Shown here: positions 43,695 through 54,590 of the stretch, piece by piece | Numbering within the stretch: the stretch's first letter is position 1 | How the letters are laid out: the number at the start of each line of letters is the position of its first letter | From: Beta vulgaris subsp. vulgaris | Lineage: Eukaryota; Streptophyta; Magnoliopsida; Caryophyllales; Amaranthaceae | NCBI RefSeq assembly: GCF_026745355.1 | Contig: NC_079209.1 | Span: forward strand, 28,724,865 to 28,788,864 | Direction: 5' to 3' | DNA: 64,000 bases | Made by a program: the position numbers and the translations under genes | The notes under the pieces: model-generated | What the model was told of the DNA's origin: nothing | Database searches by the model: none | What the model saw: the letters and a program-made list of their open reading frames with translations, nothing else

Positions 43695-45357
43695 AATCAA
43701 GTGATCACAACTTACAATCCAAGACTTACTTTCTTTTTAATCTTAAATTACTTATTTGTTGAACCTAGCCAACAATAATCTTACCTTTATATAGGCATAA
43801 GTTATCAAACTTACCAAATAAGGTCCACATTCCTCATAAGATAATAAAATAATACTCATCAAGGAATACATGAATAACATGATTCAATCTCCATAACATA
43901 TATTAATTCTTCGTGCGAATTAATAAATAAACTTTATTTTCATGCTTGCATCAATTATTCCATACAAACATACAATCTAGTATTCATAATAAATCTCAAA
44001 TCACATGCTTGCACACCGGCATAAAACATGTAAATCAAATACTAGAAATCACATATATACGAACAAAATAAGTTCCTATACATGATACTAAAATTTATTT
44101 CTCCTTAAAGTATGATACTAATCACATAGCACGTAATTATGTACGTACCTCGTGTAAACTAGCATGTAGGCGACTTTTAATGCTTTGAAAGTCCCCTACG
44201 AGATATTCTCCGCCTAGAAATCAATATAACCGAAATTAATAACCTTACATAAAAATTACAGCAGCCTTAAAGTACTTAAAACCCCCTTTTAATATGTTTA
44301 GAAGTTGATTTTAATATCAAAACTTGAATTATTTTTAATTCCTAGCATAGTACTACCATACTAGTAATTGAAAACTCTATAAATAAACCCTTTCTGAAAT
44401 TACAGCAACTTTAAAAATTAATAAACCTCCTTTAAACATATATAACATATTTAAAATCATGTTCTAAGTTAATCTCATAGTATCTAATACTACTATGTTT
44501 TCTAGCAATTTAAAACCCTAAAAATTCATGTTTCATGATTAAAACTAAAAAAATCATAATAAAATCTGAAATTTTTTCTTATAATATAAACTATAGATGA
44601 ATCGAAATTACTTATTAAAACAGTAATTTAAACTAATAATCATGATTAACAACAAAAGAAAACATAAAAAATATAGTCTTTAATGAATCTTGAGGAAGAA
44701 GAAAAGAAAAACAACCAACAAAGAGGAGAAGGAAGGAGGCGCCAGCAAGGAACAGTCCACGGCAGCAACCCTCGTGGTGGTTGCTTGGTGGTTTCGAACT
44801 TTTGTGACGTTTCTTGTTGAACAAGAAACGTTATTTGAACAAGAAGAAAAGCGTTTGAGAGGAGGAATAAGGACGCACAAGAGGAGAAGAAAAAATCAAG
44901 AGAGAAAAAGAAAACGGAATACGGTGAAAGGACTGGGGTAAAATAATTTGTGTGGTATAAAATAATTGGGTATTAGGATATTTATATAAAATCTTCCCTT
45001 GTTGGGCTTAGGAAAAGAGATAAAGTTTAATGAAAATTGACGATGAACATGATAATTAATTTGGGACGCTAATCATCTTTAGGACTCTTTTCCTTTTTAT
45101 CCTTTTAGGATTTTTAGGTTCCTCAATCCCATTAGACTTCTTTTTCAATATAAATTAGTATTTAAAACTTTTATCAAAACATGCTTAATTAAAATATTTT
45201 CAACGTTATTAAGTCATGAAAAATAATTTCATTTGACTTTTAAAATAGTCAACCTTTTTAAATAGTCAAATCATTTTAAAACTAATTTGGGTTTAAATAT
45301 AAATATATAAATACTTAAATATATTTATAAAATCCTTTAAAATTATGGGGGATTACA
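43695..45357 (-). mobile_element. Tekay-R 5' LTR, lacking its 3' end
   Basis: On the minus strand starts TGTAATCC at 45357 and matches the interrupted 3' LTR (18439-17595 and 14123-13290). The match ends at about 43695, some 85 bp before the extra ORF. The final 0.8 kb or more of the LTR and the primer site are missing. TATA box (minus strand) at about 44979-44990. Confidence 0.8.
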
Positions 45358-45660
45358 GGAGCTTCTACCAATCTTTGTCTCCTCAGTACCCTCAAGTGGC
45401 ACGGGTGTCCTCCTCCACAAGTAAAAGCCTCCCTAGGAACCATAGTTGCATATGATGGTTCGACATAGGAAATTGTAGGTTCAACAACCATGATCGTGCG
45501 CATTGGGGCACCCATACGAGAGGTCAATTTCATAATCGTTGATTGCGAAGATCTTTTCACTCTGTTGTTAGGTTGACTATGGCTCCACAAGAACCAAGCT
45601 ATCATCTCAATATTGCATCAAAAGATGAAGATGATAACTACACATGGGGTAATCACAGTC
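45358..45660 (+). pseudogene. Second Ogre protease-like module (PR2), 3' half
   Basis: Continuation of 4230-4355 after the Tekay-R insertion. + strand frame: ASTNLCLLSTLKWHG, QVKASLGTIVAYDGS, a stop, EIVGSTTMIVRIGAPI and a degenerate LLLG*LWLHKNQAI (equivalent to LLGRPWLH in PR1). This domain order parallels PR1 and PR3. Confidence 0.6.
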
Positions 45661-45682
45661 CCAGGAGTCAGGAGATATAGCA

Positions 45683-46212
45683 ATGAGGGCGGCAATGCAA
45701 AAATCCCGCATACCTTATATATGTCCCCTAAATCATGAAGAGAACGACAATGGTCACACGGAGACGCCACCCCTCAAACTGGTGAAATACTATTTCCACT
45801 GGCCTATTCCCAAGGAAGATCTCGATCAACCAAATTGGGTACCGGATATGAGGGAAGTGAAGAGAATTGAAGAGAAGTTCCATTAGCTCTTCAAAGAATC
45901 CTAGGCAGTTCAGTTTGAAGGAGAAGAGAGTTCAGCACACAAAGTAGCTGCTATACAATCCATCATGGAACCCTATATATTCTTTGATGAGATCAATTAT
46001 GAGACAAGACATTCTTGCATGCTGGTGTGCAAGGTATGGGCGTCGTAACTCCTCAGCCGAGGGGACAACCCTTTATATGTCAAGAAAAAGAAAGAGATAT
46101 GGAACAAACGTCTCCAGACAGGAGAATACATGGCATGGCACCCAGCAAACTAAAATCTAAAAAGTTTGAGAAGTACCTGAATCATTTAATTGCTTTATGT
46201 TGTATTTTGTAG
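45683..46212 (+). pseudogene. Degenerate coding tail after PR2
   Basis: Short frames such as LVKYYFHWPIPKEDLDQPNW and KKFEKYLNHLIALCCIL follow PR2 with stops in between. They probably encoded a linker or further gag-like sequence of the first Ogre coding block. I cannot assign a domain. Confidence 0.35.
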
Positions 46213-46921
46213 GAAGAGCTACGTGCGGCTTGATCCCCTAAAAAAACAAAATTCAATGTTGTAATGCATCTATCTTAGCTTTCTCTACTATGTAATATAC
46301 TAAAAGGGTATGTAGGCAACTTAATTTTGAGTGCAGCTGCAAAAAAAAATTATGTGAAAATTCATATATCAGAACTACGTTGGGCCTGATTCTCCATTCC
46401 AAAATATCAATCATCACCGAAAAAAAACCTTCCCAAAATCAAAATACACTTATGGAGATATGTAGGCAACCTTCGGGTGCGGCCCCTTTCGCTTTTAATA
46501 TTTTTTTTGGTTTCAGCACTTAGAAGCAATCAATATATGCATACCACTACATAGAAGAATGATATATGGGGTATTATAATGAGGATACATGCCTCGTCAT
46601 ACCTCTTTTCTCTTATTTCTATAGTAGCAGGAAATTGAAGGATATTGTCAAATTGATTTTGAAAAATGATTGTGTATTATCCCAAAAAAAAACCAAAAAA
46701 AAGTGAGTCCAAGAGTGGCAGTGTAAAATGTAAATGAAAATTCAAGTCTAATAAAAATAATAAGAAGTCAAAGAAATTTAATGAAAAATCTCAAAACAAA
46801 TGATAGAGTCCAGGTTTTACACCTTTTAATAAATGATAACTGAAATGGGGGTAAAAAAAAAGAGAGAGAGAATTTTCAAATATTATCATTTCTTTCATCC
46901 CTGAAAAAAAAAAGAAAAAAC
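46213..46921 (+). other. Ogre non-coding spacer 1
   Basis: Separates the first coding block from the canonical gag. Two motif pairs follow one another: GCTACGTGCGGCTTGATCCC (46218) with GGGTATGTAGGCAACTT (46306), then GAACTACGT...CTGATTC (46372) with ATATGTAGGCAACC (46458). A very similar arrangement occurs in spacer 2. The rest is A-rich and non-coding. A possible splice acceptor, ATTTCACAG, lies near 46961-46969. Confidence 0.55.
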
Positions 46922-47095
46922 AATGTCTGGACAAACTTCGGTGTTAGCTTTTCATCTCATTTCACAGGAACTCTGCCTGGGCTCACTTAGCATCTACGAA
47001 TTCGCCGAAGTTCTGACCATAGTGAATGTTCTCTATCAGTAATACTGTCATCCTTGTGTAAATCAGTTGTATTCTCTGCTACACGTCTCAACAAC

Positions 47096-48355
47096 ATGTC
47101 TGAAATTCCAGACAACGAGCACCAACAGAACTCTACCCCTCCACCAGATCCAATGACTGAGCTCCGAGGACCTGTCCAGGCCATGCTTAACCGACAAGAT
47201 GATATGGAGCAAACTGTGTTAACTATAATGCGCCAAAGCGCATAGATGCCTCCTCCTCCTCCTCCTCCTCCTCCTCCTCCTCCTCCTCCTCCTCCTCCTC
47301 CTCCTCCTCTAGAGTCAGAAGTAGCTTCGCCTTTTCATCTCGAACCTCTGAACAATGAGAGAGAAATTCCCACTAAACTCGAGGAAGAAGTATTAAGCTT
47401 AAAGAAGTCTTAAAAGGCATGAATAAGCTTGAACCATGAATGGATATTCATGGATTAACGCTTTTCCCGAAGGCACGATTACCCCATGGTTTCAAAATGC
47501 CGAATCTGACAAGGTTTGATCGGACCGATAGCCCCACCAATATCCTGAAAATGTATGTAGGGGTATTGAGTCCCTAGGCAGTGGAAGAATCCTTAATGGT
47601 CCAACTGTTTCAACAATAATATTTAGATGGTGTTGCAACACATTGGTTCCTCAACCTTGAAAATGCAAAGAAATCCACTTGGGATGACATAGTCAGAGAG
47701 TTCTCAAACCAATACAAGTATAATGAAGAAATTAATTTTACTAGAAGGGATCTGGAGACCACTTCTCAAAATCTCAACAAGACATTTTCTTCATTCATCA
47801 CTCGATGGAGAAACAAGGCTTCCAAAATGATGAGTTGGCCTAATGAAGAGGAACAGCTGCAAAATGGTTGTGAAAAACCTTCTTCCTGTCTATCAAAAGC
47901 ATATGGCATACCAGTATTTCCCGACTTTCAAAGCTTTGATTGCTACAGGAACTTTAGTAGAGGATGCTGTGAAAAGAGGAGAAGAAAGATGAACCTATTG
48001 GCGGCGCTACTTATAATGCAAAATTCAAAAATAACTAAAGAGCCTCAAACAATGATTCAGTAGCTCCTAAAACAACTAATGCGATCCATGCCATTGGCGC
48101 ATCGTTTGCATTCCAATTGCGACCACAAAGGAACTTTACTCCTTTGAACATGACTTATTACCAAGCTCTCTCCAAGTTAAAAAAAAGGCTAATCTCATTC
48201 AACCCTTAAATCCACGTCCACCTCCTAAAAATCCTTACCCTAGTTATGACCCAAATCAAAACTGTGAATACCATCAAAGCCCGGGGTGTAATACTGAAAA
48301 CTGCACAGCTCTAAAGCATCAAATTCAAAACCTTGTGGATGATTGAAACCTTTCT
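47096..48355 (+). pseudogene. Ogre canonical gag (gag2)
   Basis: Starts at MSEIPDNEHQQNSTPPPDPM (47096). A stop is followed by MP and 20 prolines encoded by the CCT repeat. Further on, with stops and frameshifts: LPHGFKMPNLTRFDRTDSPT, VATHWFLNLENAKKSTWDDI and FSSFITRWRNKASKM, the Retrotrans_gag core typical of Tat/Ogre. The C-terminal CEYHQSPGCNTENCTALKHQ (about 48268) is a degraded zinc-knuckle region. It forms the particle shell in intact relatives; broken here. Confidence 0.75.
47249..47308 (+). repeat. (CCT)20 microsatellite in gag
   Basis: Twenty perfect CCT units directly after an ATG (47246), in frame to encode 20 prolines. Being perfect, it is probably still length-variable. Confidence 0.95.
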
Positions 48356-48515
48356 CTAGGATTCATCTCTAGCAAACCAAATAACTCTCAGCATAACATC
48401 ACAAAAAACCCCTTCCTAATCATAAACCCTTATTCGCCATTAATGACATCCCTGCTGCTTCGGACGATGCGATCCAGTTTAGTTAATCCGCAAGACAGTT
48501 CCTCAAACGTATGAA

Positions 48516-49880
48516 ATGTCGATAGCCATAGGTTACAAGTGTATGGTCTATGACTATTCCACTCAAGAAAAAGTCAAAATGATGCGTTATAAAGACCCTT
48601 GCTTCACTCTCAACAAAGATCCATTCTCTGACATGTGTGAAACTTTTGGCTATGATGGTGCCTTCTTCATTTTGGACTCTGATGCTGATGAAGATGCCTC
48701 TTCGGTCTTAACAATTATGGACAAAAACACTGGAGGGCATTTCACCACTACAAATACATACCGGCGCCCCATCTTCCTCGATGATCTTAGTGATGAGGAG
48801 TATGTGGACGTCTCTCATTTGACTAGAGCGGGCCGCCACTTTAAACTATCCCATTTGGAGGATGAAAATCCTTTGGAGGTATTAAGAAGGAAGGAATAAA
48901 AGGGCAAACAGCCAATGATAGAGGAAGGTAACAAGGATGATGATGCTATCAAGCGCATGAAAAAAGTAAATGCTAATGTTTCCATCTAGAAATTGTTAAT
49001 GCATTCCCAGCCCTCATATGGTAGCTATTCTAAAGCATCTTAATGAAGCCTCTGTAAGCTCTTCTATAACACCTGACCAGATGGTGGGGCTCATTCATGG
49101 GGTAGATCGAACTCTCATATTCACAGACAATTATCTCCCTCACAACATCAACCACAACAATTCATTAAACATCACTATACGCTGTAATGGATGGGAGATA
49201 CCTAGGCTGCCGATCGACTATGGTTCCGCAATCAATGTTTGCCCTCTGCGCATGCTGACAAAACTTAGGTATTCAAAAGAGGATCCGCTACCATCCAACC
49301 AGGTGGTCAGAGCATACGATAATGTTAAGAGAGAAGTATTGGGTTTGATCAACTTCCTCATTGAATGTGAAGGAAGGTGGAATTCATGGTCATTGACATA
49401 CAAGCCTGTTTCAACTTCTTATTAGGAAGACCATGGCTGTATGAAAATAGGGCAATAGCCTCTACTCTACATCAGAAGGTAAAGCTTCTCACTGATCAAG
49501 GTGCTGTGACTATTTCTGGTGATCCGAAAATTATGACCACCTCCAACGCCGGAAAATCGGTATTGTATCTGAACGAAGTAGAGGGCATTAGGTTGGATGG
49601 TTACATTATCCACTGTATTCTAGCAGCACCTGAAAATTCCTTGATGAATGAGGTGCCGGCTGCCACACCAGATGCAAGCTTTGAAGAAATAAAACCGGAG
49701 TATAGTGAGGATGACGAGGAAGAAGTGGGAGCTCCAAGCATTGACACTCATGATACCTCAATTGAAGCACTAGAGGAATCCTGTATCGAGAATCCTCACG
49801 ACACTGATGATCATGACTCAAAGAAGAGATCTGGGACCGACGATTTTGACCTGGACTTTAATGTAGTATGCCCTATTTGA
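48516..49880 (+). pseudogene. Ogre third protease-like module (PR3) with flanking linker
   Basis: Follows gag2. 48516-48899 is a linker (KCMVYDYSTQEKVKMMRYKD, ENPLEVLRRKE). From 49018 come MVGLIHGVDRTLIF, ITIRCNGWEIPRLPIDYGSA and INVCPLRMLTKLRYS, where IDYGSA stands for the usual DxGSA. AYDNVKREVLGLINF follows. After a frameshift near 49380 come FNFLLGRPWLYENRAIASTL and HQKVKLLTDQGAVTISGDPK, then an acidic tail (EYSEDDEEEVG). This is the protease in the canonical position after gag, although it is separated from RT by another gag. Confidence 0.7.
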
Positions 49881-49899
49881 GAGGTTCACACTGAGTCAC

Positions 49900-50942
49900 T
49901 GATTCTCTTTCCAGGATATCAACATGAAGATTACTATCATGAATTACCCCAATTCAGGAAATTTGATGGGAACGGTGATTCTTTTATCCACTTAGTGGGA
50001 TTTCTGAATGCCTTGCATCCATGGGGCATACTAGAGGAAGATTACCCCATGCTGTTTGACAAGAGTTTAGAAGAACCAGCTTGGGACGAGTACTATTCTT
50101 CAGATTGTGTAGATAGGGCTAGTTGGGAAAATGCTAGCCAAGCCTTTGTTAATTGGGCTCTCGAGCATAAACAAACTGATATCAAGAAGTTCAAGCTAGT
50201 CACTTTGCGTCAAGGCGGCTTTGAAACTTTCTCGCACTTTTGTTCAAGATGCGCTTACATTCGCGCCTAGCTTCGTGTCCATGTTACTGATCGGGAATTC
50301 ATGCTCATATTGCTGCGGAACCTGAATGATTTCTATTATCGTCAAATGGTTATTATCAAATACACCTCCCTCAGCCACATGGAACAACATGGTTTCGACA
50401 TCGATACTCTAAAATTGCAAGAAAAACGACCTCGGGAAGATTTTGAAACTCCTAACACAAATCCGAGGGTATATGCTAAGATGGATGAACCATTGAGTAT
50501 GGTGTATGATCGTCTTAAGAGGCAAGGTATACTTCAAGTTCCAGCGCATGTGCACCGTTTACCCCTTCCTGGAATCGACATGAGCAAATTATGCTATTAT
50601 TTTCATCAATTTGCGCATGAGACTGATCATGCCATGACCTTTACTACAAAGTGCAAAGTCGGATTGATCGAGGCATCATTAGTCCAACCCACAAAGAAAT
50701 ACCTGCAAAGATGGTGTCATCACGTCCACAACCACAATCCCAAGTTGATATCTTTCGCAAATTGGTTAAGAAAGGTAAGATTCATTCGCTTCCCAAATGC
50801 CCAGCGGCGAGTCTAGTAGGGTCAGATCTTCACAAATACTGCCAATATCATCAGTTGCATGGTCACGACACAAACCAATGTCAAGCTCTTAGCTATTGCA
50901 TTAAGCAAATCACCAACATACTTGTCTACTACAAAGCTACTT
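49900..50942 (+). pseudogene. Second full gag-like module (gag3) with zinc knuckles
   Basis: The + strand frame reads QFRKFDGNGDSFIHLVGFLN, WENASQAFVNWALEHKQTDI, KFKLVTLRQGGFETFSHFC and LRVHVTDREFMLILLRNLND, a divergent Retrotrans_gag core. Then MVYDRLKRQGILQVPAHVHR, LPLPGIDMSKLCYYFHQFA, HETDH (degraded knuckle, usual C changed to F) and YCQYHQLHGHDTNQC (second knuckle). The part before the knuckle resembles 3412-3500 of the first coding block. One stop at about 50269 and a frameshift near 50650. A second gag after a protease is unexpected. Confidence 0.65.
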
Positions 50943-51646
50943 GATCATCTTCCAGAAAGAGAAAAGTCCTCAGTAAAAGTCCTGTAGGGGGTTAGCCCGT
51001 CACAAAAAAAAATCTTCTTTCAGCTTGTTAGTATCAGAGAACCACATGCAGCTTGAATCCCCATTATCACTTACACTTGCATTGTGAGATCACTCCACCT
51101 ATGTAACACCTAGGTTACGTAGGTAGCTCAATATGAGTGCAGCTGCTTTATTAAATAAAACACTTTATTTTTAAAAAAAAAAACGAACTACGCTGAGTCT
51201 GATTCCCCATAAAATGCACTCGGAGCAATGTGGATATGTAGGCAACCTTTAGGTTCGACTCAAATACATTAACCATTGTATTTCAGGCAATAGGATCAGA
51301 ATTCAAGATGTCAGTCATCACAGGAGCAATTTCATAATGCTCAATTGGCGCATCAATGGGGATACAAGCCCTAGTCTCTATATTTTCTATCTTTGTTCAA
51401 ATATTGAGCAGGGAATGGAAGAATGAAAAAAATCTGTTTTACACCCCAATGACAGTAAAATCATTTTTTTTAAAAAGGTCAAAATAAAGTTAAAAAAATA
51501 GATAATAATAAAAAAGGGCAAAATTGCGAAGGTGGACCATCCTAGTCAAAATATGGCAAAGTTGTTTTTGAAAATTTTCTTTACTCTGCAATGCATTCTG
51601 CAATATGTAGCCTTCTTTTCTTTTAATTCTTTTTCTCTACCTTTAG
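50943..51646 (+). other. Ogre non-coding spacer 2, probable intron
   Basis: Contains two motif pairs in the same order as spacer 1: CCACATGCAGCTTGAATCCC (51042) with GGTTACGTAGGTAGCTC (51113), and GAACTACGCTGAGTCTGATT (51185) with ATATGTAGGCAACC (51234). AGTGCAGCTGC follows the first pair in both spacers. It ends with a long pyrimidine tract and CTTTAG (51641-51646), a good splice acceptor 35 bases before the G-patch frame. Ogre elements are known to have an intron between gag-pro and RT, so I read this as that intron; the donor is not obvious. Confidence 0.5.
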
Positions 51647-51680
51647 TTCCAAAAAGAAGAAATTTGTCCCTTCTCTAAGG

Positions 51681-52502
51681 ATGACCAATTACCGTCATAA
51701 AACAAACTCCTCATCCCTACCCACGAATGCAGTCAAAGAGTCTGTGGGGATTGCCATGCAACCTCTGTCCAAAGGATTTCAAATTATGATGAAGATGGGT
51801 TATACTCAAGGAGTTGGATTAGGGCATGATGGTAGGGGAATGAAGCAACCAATCCTCATAGTAGACAAACAGATCCAACGTGGATTAGGATATGATCCGA
51901 GTAGCACTACTCAAAACACCAAAAAACCTTCTTCTACCCTTAATGGTTAGTTGGTCCTCCAAGGAGATACTGAGTCATACCACGAATTTCCAGAACCTTG
52001 GCTTAGTAGGAAAGAACAGAAAATTTTGCCGGTATTGGAGATATTCTTCAATGAAGCTAGGAATTTGGACTTAATGAAAAGTCGATTTGTCCAAGAACAA
52101 AACATGAAAAAAGAAAATGACTGGGAGGATAATCTGGAACAAGGAGTCCTTAAGAAACTTTTCGCTTCTGAGTCCTCTAGAGAAGAGGATTTTGACCCGG
52201 TGTCTTTGATGATACCTTTTGGCGAAAGCATTGAGCATAAAGGGAGTATTGAATGTCAGGCAAACGACCGGCCTATAGAATTTAAAATGTTTTTAGGAGA
52301 CCATCCTTCACACCCATCTCATGAGAATACCTTTTCACCTCCTTCAGATGGGTATCATACCGATAACTCATCTTCCAGCCAATCTACCTTGCCTACCCAG
52401 TCAGAAGAATCTGATAGTGAGGAAATTGAATGTGAACCTTTATCTAAATACATTTGCATGCAAGATGTTATTTCTGACAGTGAATTTAATAATGATGAAT
52501 AA
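51681..52502 (+). pseudogene. G-patch domain and acidic linker between gag and RT
   Basis: 51681-51950 encodes MTNYRHKTNSSSLPTNAVKE, then a G-patch: GFQIMMKMGYTQGVGLGHDG with RGMKQPILIVDKQIQRGLGY. The glycine spacing (GY..G.GLG....G...PI, then GLGY) fits the family, which binds RNA and helicases. After a TAG at 51948 the frame continues to 52502 with PEPWLSRKEQKILPV and a Ser/Glu/Asp-rich tail (SQSTLPTQSEESDSEEIECE). It lies just upstream of RT, so in an intact element it would be part of the pol polyprotein. Confidence 0.65.
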
Positions 52503-52532
52503 CTTGATACAACTGAAACATACATAAAACCC

Positions 52533-53811
52533 ATGGAAGAATCCATTGTAATTAATATTGGTACAGAAAATGCTGTGAAAGAAGTCAAAATAGGATCATC
52601 CCTCTCCCTAACTGAACAATCTATGTTTATTGCATTATTAAAAGAGTATGTAGATGTGTTCGCATGGTCTTATGCTGATATGCCTGGTGTTAATAGAGAA
52701 ATTGCGGAACATCGTATTTCGTTAAATCCTGAAAGCAAGCCTAAGCAACAAAAGCTATACTGAATGAAGCCAGAGGTTAGTCTGAAAGTGAAAGAAATCC
52801 AAAAACATCTTGACGCCAAATTCATCCAAGCTGTAAAATATCAAAGTTGGCTCGCCAATATAGTGGTTGTACCTAAAAAGGATGAGAGAGTTCGGGTATG
52901 CATCGATTTTCGAGATTTGAATGCTGCGTCACCAAAAGATTGCTTTCCTTTACCCCCACATTGATGTTCTTGTTGATAGTACGGCTGGTCATGCAATGTT
53001 TTCCTTCATGGATGGATTCTTAGGGTATAATTAAATACTCATGGCTCAAGAAGACATGACAAAGACGTCTTTCATCACTTCATGGGGAACTTTTACCAAG
53101 TTATGCCTTTTGGTCTCAAGAATGTTGGAGCCACATATCAAAGGGTTGCAACCACTATCCTTCATGACCTCATCCACGACATTGTGGAGGTTTATGTAGA
53201 TGACATGATTGTGAAAAGTGAAGGTCGTAAGGGGCATATTCCTGCATTAAGCCTGAACCCTCAAAAATGTGTGTTTGGGTTCACTTCGGGGAAATTGTTG
53301 GGATTCATTGTTAGTTAGGACGGCATCAAAGTGGACTCTGAAAAGGTAAAAGCTATTCAAGGACTACCTCCTCCAAGAACAGAAAAAGAAGTAAGAGGAT
53401 TTCTCAGCAGAATTCCATATATCAGCAGGTTCATCTCACAACTCACTATGAGATGTGAACTTATATTTTAGCTGCTCAGAAAAGGAGCATCCCATGAGTG
53501 GAATAAAGAATGTCAGAAAGCTTTTAATTTTGTGAAAGAATACCTTTCAAATCCACCTGTTCTAATGCCACCTAGACCATGAGAACCTATGATTTTGTAC
53601 CTCACTATCACAGAAACGGCTATGGGAGCTCTCTTAGCCTAATATCAGGAGGGAACAAAGAAAGAGGTTGTCATATACTATCTCAGCAAGAAATTCAAGG
53701 AGTATGAGACAAGATATACCCTACTGGAAAAAGCGTGTGTTTCCTTGGTCTATGCCACAAAGAAGTTAAGGCATCACCTTCAAGCTCATACTACTTATCT
53801 GATCTCAAGAC
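52533..53811 (+). pseudogene. Ogre reverse transcriptase and first RNase H
   Basis: RT motifs in order: FIALLKEYVDVFAWSYADMP, IAEHRISLNPESKPKQQKLY, a stop, then ANIVVVPKKDERVRVCIDFR, DLNAASPKDCFPLP, a frameshift near 52960, AMFSFMDGFLGYN, MPFGLKNVGATYQRV and the catalytic VYVDDMIVKS (Asp pair at 53199-53204). Then FTSGKLLGFIVS, TEKEVRGFLSRIPYISRFI and the RNase H region GALLA.YQEGTKKEVVIYYL, SKKFKEYETRYTLLEKACVS. At least six stops, so inactive. Confidence 0.8.
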
Positions 53812-54590
53812 TTGATCCAATCAAGTATCTTTTTGAAAAAACCATTCTTGGTGAAAGATTGGCAAGATGGCATGCTATGCTCTAAGTTTGATATTCAGCG
53901 TGTCAGCCAGAAATCTGTTAAAGGACGAGCCATATCTGAAGCCCTAGCAGAAGGACCACTGTCAGGAGATGAGTATGATGACGCATTCCCTAATGAGTAC
54001 TTATGCTTTATTGACAATCCACAATGGTGCATGTACTTTGATGGAGCTTCTAATAGGAGAGGTAATGGAGCAGGTAATCTGTTAGTAGATCCTGATGGAG
54101 TCCATATTCCATTTGATGTCAAGCTGGATTTCCCAAAAACAAACAATACAGCCGAGTATGAAGCCTGCGTATATGAAGTAAAGGCCGCCTTGGTAGCAGG
54201 GGCAAGACGTATCACTGTGTATGGAGATTCTAATCTCATCATATATCAAACAATAGGAATTTGGAGGGTTAGAGACAAGAAACTTCAGCCGCACACTGAG
54301 TAACTTCAAGAGTTGATCTCTTATTTTGATGACATTAGCTTCAAACATCTTCCTCGAGAGCAAAATAGTTTCATTGATGCTCTAGCCAATCTCGCTGTTA
54401 ATTTAACATGGGAAAATGGTACAAAGATCCAATCAGTTTTAATTGAAGAAAGGAATGGACCAACAGTGACGGTAGCAAAAATTGCCTCCACACTGACTCA
54501 ACAAGATGTTGATGATGTCTGGTACAAGGATATCAAGAATTTTCTGAAAACAATGCAATATCTAGAGGGAAGTGCAAGAAGGACAACATA
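53812..54590 (+). pseudogene. Ogre second, archaeal-type RNase H (aRH)
   Basis: After the polymerase-linked RNase H a second RNase H follows: CMYFDGASNRRGNGAGNLLV, DFPKTNNTAEYEACVYEVKA and ITVYGDSNLIIYQ. The three acidic catalytic positions (D at 54040-54042 in YFDGA, E in AEYEA, D in YGDS) are all present. A dual RNase H is a diagnostic trait of the Tat lineage, including Ogre. One stop at 54301 separates the C-terminal part (QNSFIDALANLAVNLTW). Confidence 0.8.

Larger units (their letters stand above)
4356..45357 (-). mobile_element. Tekay-R: Tekay-type chromovirus, minus strand, host of most other insertions
   Basis: On the minus strand the order is: 5' LTR (45357 to about 43695), extra ORF, gag with two zinc knuckles, protease, RT, RNase H, integrase with chromodomain, polypurine tract (about 18440) and 3' LTR (18439 down to 4356). 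The chromodomain and the EEAT.EAEDDMRKKYPDLF ending are typical of the Tekay/Del clade. LTRs begin TGTAATC and end TGTTACA. The element is split by a Sirevirus in pol, and by CACTA-1 and Tekay-F in the 3' LTR. Its own length without insertions is roughly 9-10 kb. It is defective: stops, frameshifts and a 5' LTR lacking its U5 end and primer site. Confidence 0.8.
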
